The notes beneath the pieces were generated by a model. The model saw only the letters and a list, made by a program, of their open reading frames with translations. It did no database searches and was not told the DNA's origin. 5,423 bases of DNA from Saonia sp964398035 (GTDB taxonomy: Bacteria; Bacteroidota; Bacteroidia; Flavobacteriales; Flavobacteriaceae): contig CAYNLI010000144.1 in the NCBI GenBank assembly GCA_964398035.1, positions 1-5,423 on the forward strand, written 5' to 3'. Positions 4,573-5,423 of this stretch are shown here, piece by piece. A program made the translations under genes and the position numbers. The stretch's first letter is position 1, and the number at the start of each line of letters is the position of its first letter.

Positions 4573-5423
4573 TTATTCACATCCCCCAGTAAACCCTGTA
4601 GCATTAAACTTAGTTTGTACAGCACCTTGAAGACCGCCGTTTGTAACTTGTATGGCTAAATTATTTTCACCACTACCATCTCGTTTTGGGCTGCAATATT
4701 CAAATAGATAAAAACTATTAGCCTGTTGGGATACTCGGAAAGAAATATCATTGAATGTGGTTTCCAGGTCCTCTTTATTCCCTGCAAAAACGCTGAAAGT
4801 CTTCCCAATTTGGGTTAAAACATCAGTATCAATCTCTGCTCCAAGACCAATTGAAAAGAATGAAATATTAGAGTTTGCATCGTTTACTTTCTCAAGAGCA
4901 GCACTCTCTGTAAAACGAGAGGCTTGATCCGTACCATCTGTAAAGACTACTATAGATACTGCTCCTATAATGTCATTACTTGTATTTGTATCAATCAAAT
5001 CTTCTGCAATAGTAGTAACTTTTATGACCGCACCATATAAATCTGTGGATGGGTCGTTGCTGATGTCTGTAGTAATCCCTTCTATAGCAGCTGTTAATTC
5101 ACTTTTTGAAGAGCTTAAATCGTTCAATAAATGCAGCTCATCTTCACCATCAAACCAATAAATGGCCATCTTAAAAGATTCTTCACTAACTGTAGGCATC
5201 ACATTATCAATAAAACTTAGAGAAGCCGTTTTTAATTCATCCAAACTACTACTCAATACACTGTTGCTTAAATCCAACACCAACAACGTATTGTTCTTAA
5301 AGATTTGTGACCTAGAGGAAATGCGGGCCAAAGATTCTGATGTGGAAATGGTATTGAAACAGTCATCATTTCTTCCCTGCTCATATATAGTAAATTGATT
5401 TGCAGTTAATCCTGGAATGGGAT
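4573..5423 (-). CDS. VWA-domain protein, partial (N-terminus beyond the window)
   Basis: The frame is open to the right edge, giving 282 visible residues. A TTG at 5331 could be taken as a start but lies inside conserved sequence: before it, in frame, are PIPGLTANQFTIYEQGRNDD and then C-F-N-T, a segment that in related proteins precedes the VWA fold ('pGLtasDFtIYE.G'), so the true start is outside. The VWA domain covers visible residues about 44-235. The metal-ion-dependent adhesion site is complete: D50-L-S52-N-S54, Thr126 in STDLYG and Asp162 in FTDGTD. After it come YLFEYCSPKRDG (about 238-249) and a last beta strand pair ending T-G-G-C-E. Two Cys residues, at about 243 and 281, could form a disulfide, which fits an exported protein. 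Such modules bind protein partners through Mg2+ and are often surface or envelope proteins in Bacteroidota. Partner and role cannot be seen. The terminator at 4356-4381 lies downstream. Confidence 0.9.
   Translation of the reverse strand, partial: PIPGLTANQFTIYEQGRNDDCFNTISTSESLARISSRSQIFKNNTLLVLDLSNSVLSSSLDELKTASLSFIDNVMPTVSEESFKMAIYWFDGEDELHLLNDLSSSKSELTAAIEGITTDISNDPSTDLYGAVIKVTTIAEDLIDTNTSNDIIGAVSIVVFTDGTDQASRFTESAALEKVNDANSNISFFSIGLGAEIDTDVLTQIGKTFSVFAGNKEDLETTFNDISFRVSQQANSFYLFEYCSPKRDGSGENNLAIQVTNGGLQGAVQTKFNATGFTGGCE

Noticed and set aside
4533..4592. 19-codon hydrophobic plus-strand ORF (MIFGVFFLILLGIVIHIPQ)
   Set aside because: Very short, overlaps the 3' end of the VWA gene in antisense, and has no supporting leader; T-rich DNA gives such strings easily.
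5329..5331. TTG as the start of the VWA gene
   Set aside because: In-frame sequence upstream to the edge is open and matches the conserved segment before the VWA fold, so the TTG is an internal Leu codon.
4970..5398. Plus-strand ORFs antisense to the VWA gene
   Set aside because: They lie opposite a domain with a complete metal-binding motif and have no coherent protein features.

Overview
The window is AT-rich and reads as a Bacteroidota chromosome, most likely a marine-type Flavobacteriaceae. Supporting signs are the protein styles: a signal-anchored serine hydrolase with the flavobacterial 'IISGFAAKSM' segment, a lipoprotein amidase, and a secreted VWA protein with 'PGLTANQFTIYEQG' and 'YCSPKR' segments. 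Ribosome binding sites are weak and A-rich, and no Shine-Dalgarno-rich leaders are seen. The assignment rests on recognition by eye; no database search was run.

Layout: (1) 66-1403, minus: an intact membrane-anchored serine hydrolase of the beta-lactamase/PBP superfamily. (2) 1404-1746: a stretch that looks empty but holds gene remains. On the minus strand, the first ~30 residues of what looks like an NRAMP-type metal transporter run into the last 28 codons of a cupin-like protein in another frame. (3) 1747-1953, plus: the first ~65 residues of a 2-hydroxyacid dehydrogenase, cut off before its NAD-binding domain. (4) 1961-4083, plus: a tight two-gene unit, an N-acetylmuramoyl-L-alanine amidase lipoprotein and a secreted M14 zinc carboxypeptidase, joined by a 1-base stop/start overlap (TAATG). 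(5) 4084-4572: a 55-residue single-pass membrane protein on the minus strand, convergent with the peptidase and only 4 bases from its stop; then a strong bidirectional hairpin terminator; then about 190 bases without a convincing gene. (6) 4573 to the right edge, minus: the C-terminal 282 residues of a VWA-domain protein whose start lies outside the window.

How it fits together: the amidase and carboxypeptidase both carry export signals and plausible complete catalytic sites. They could act in sequence on peptidoglycan-derived material in the periplasm (inference). The most interesting part is the divergent region 1432-1953. Three neighbouring genes have been gutted by internal deletions, while their outer ends, the start regions and the flanking genes remain. 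Both truncated genes begin with the same nonamer AAACCAACC just before ATG, forming a 9-base inverted repeat around a region that contains an imperfect palindrome and a repeated 12-mer. The old divergent control region therefore seems preserved and may now drive the serine hydrolase on one side and the amidase-peptidase pair on the other. I found no CRISPR array, tRNA, rRNA or insertion sequence, and nothing that I can defend as a wholly new system.
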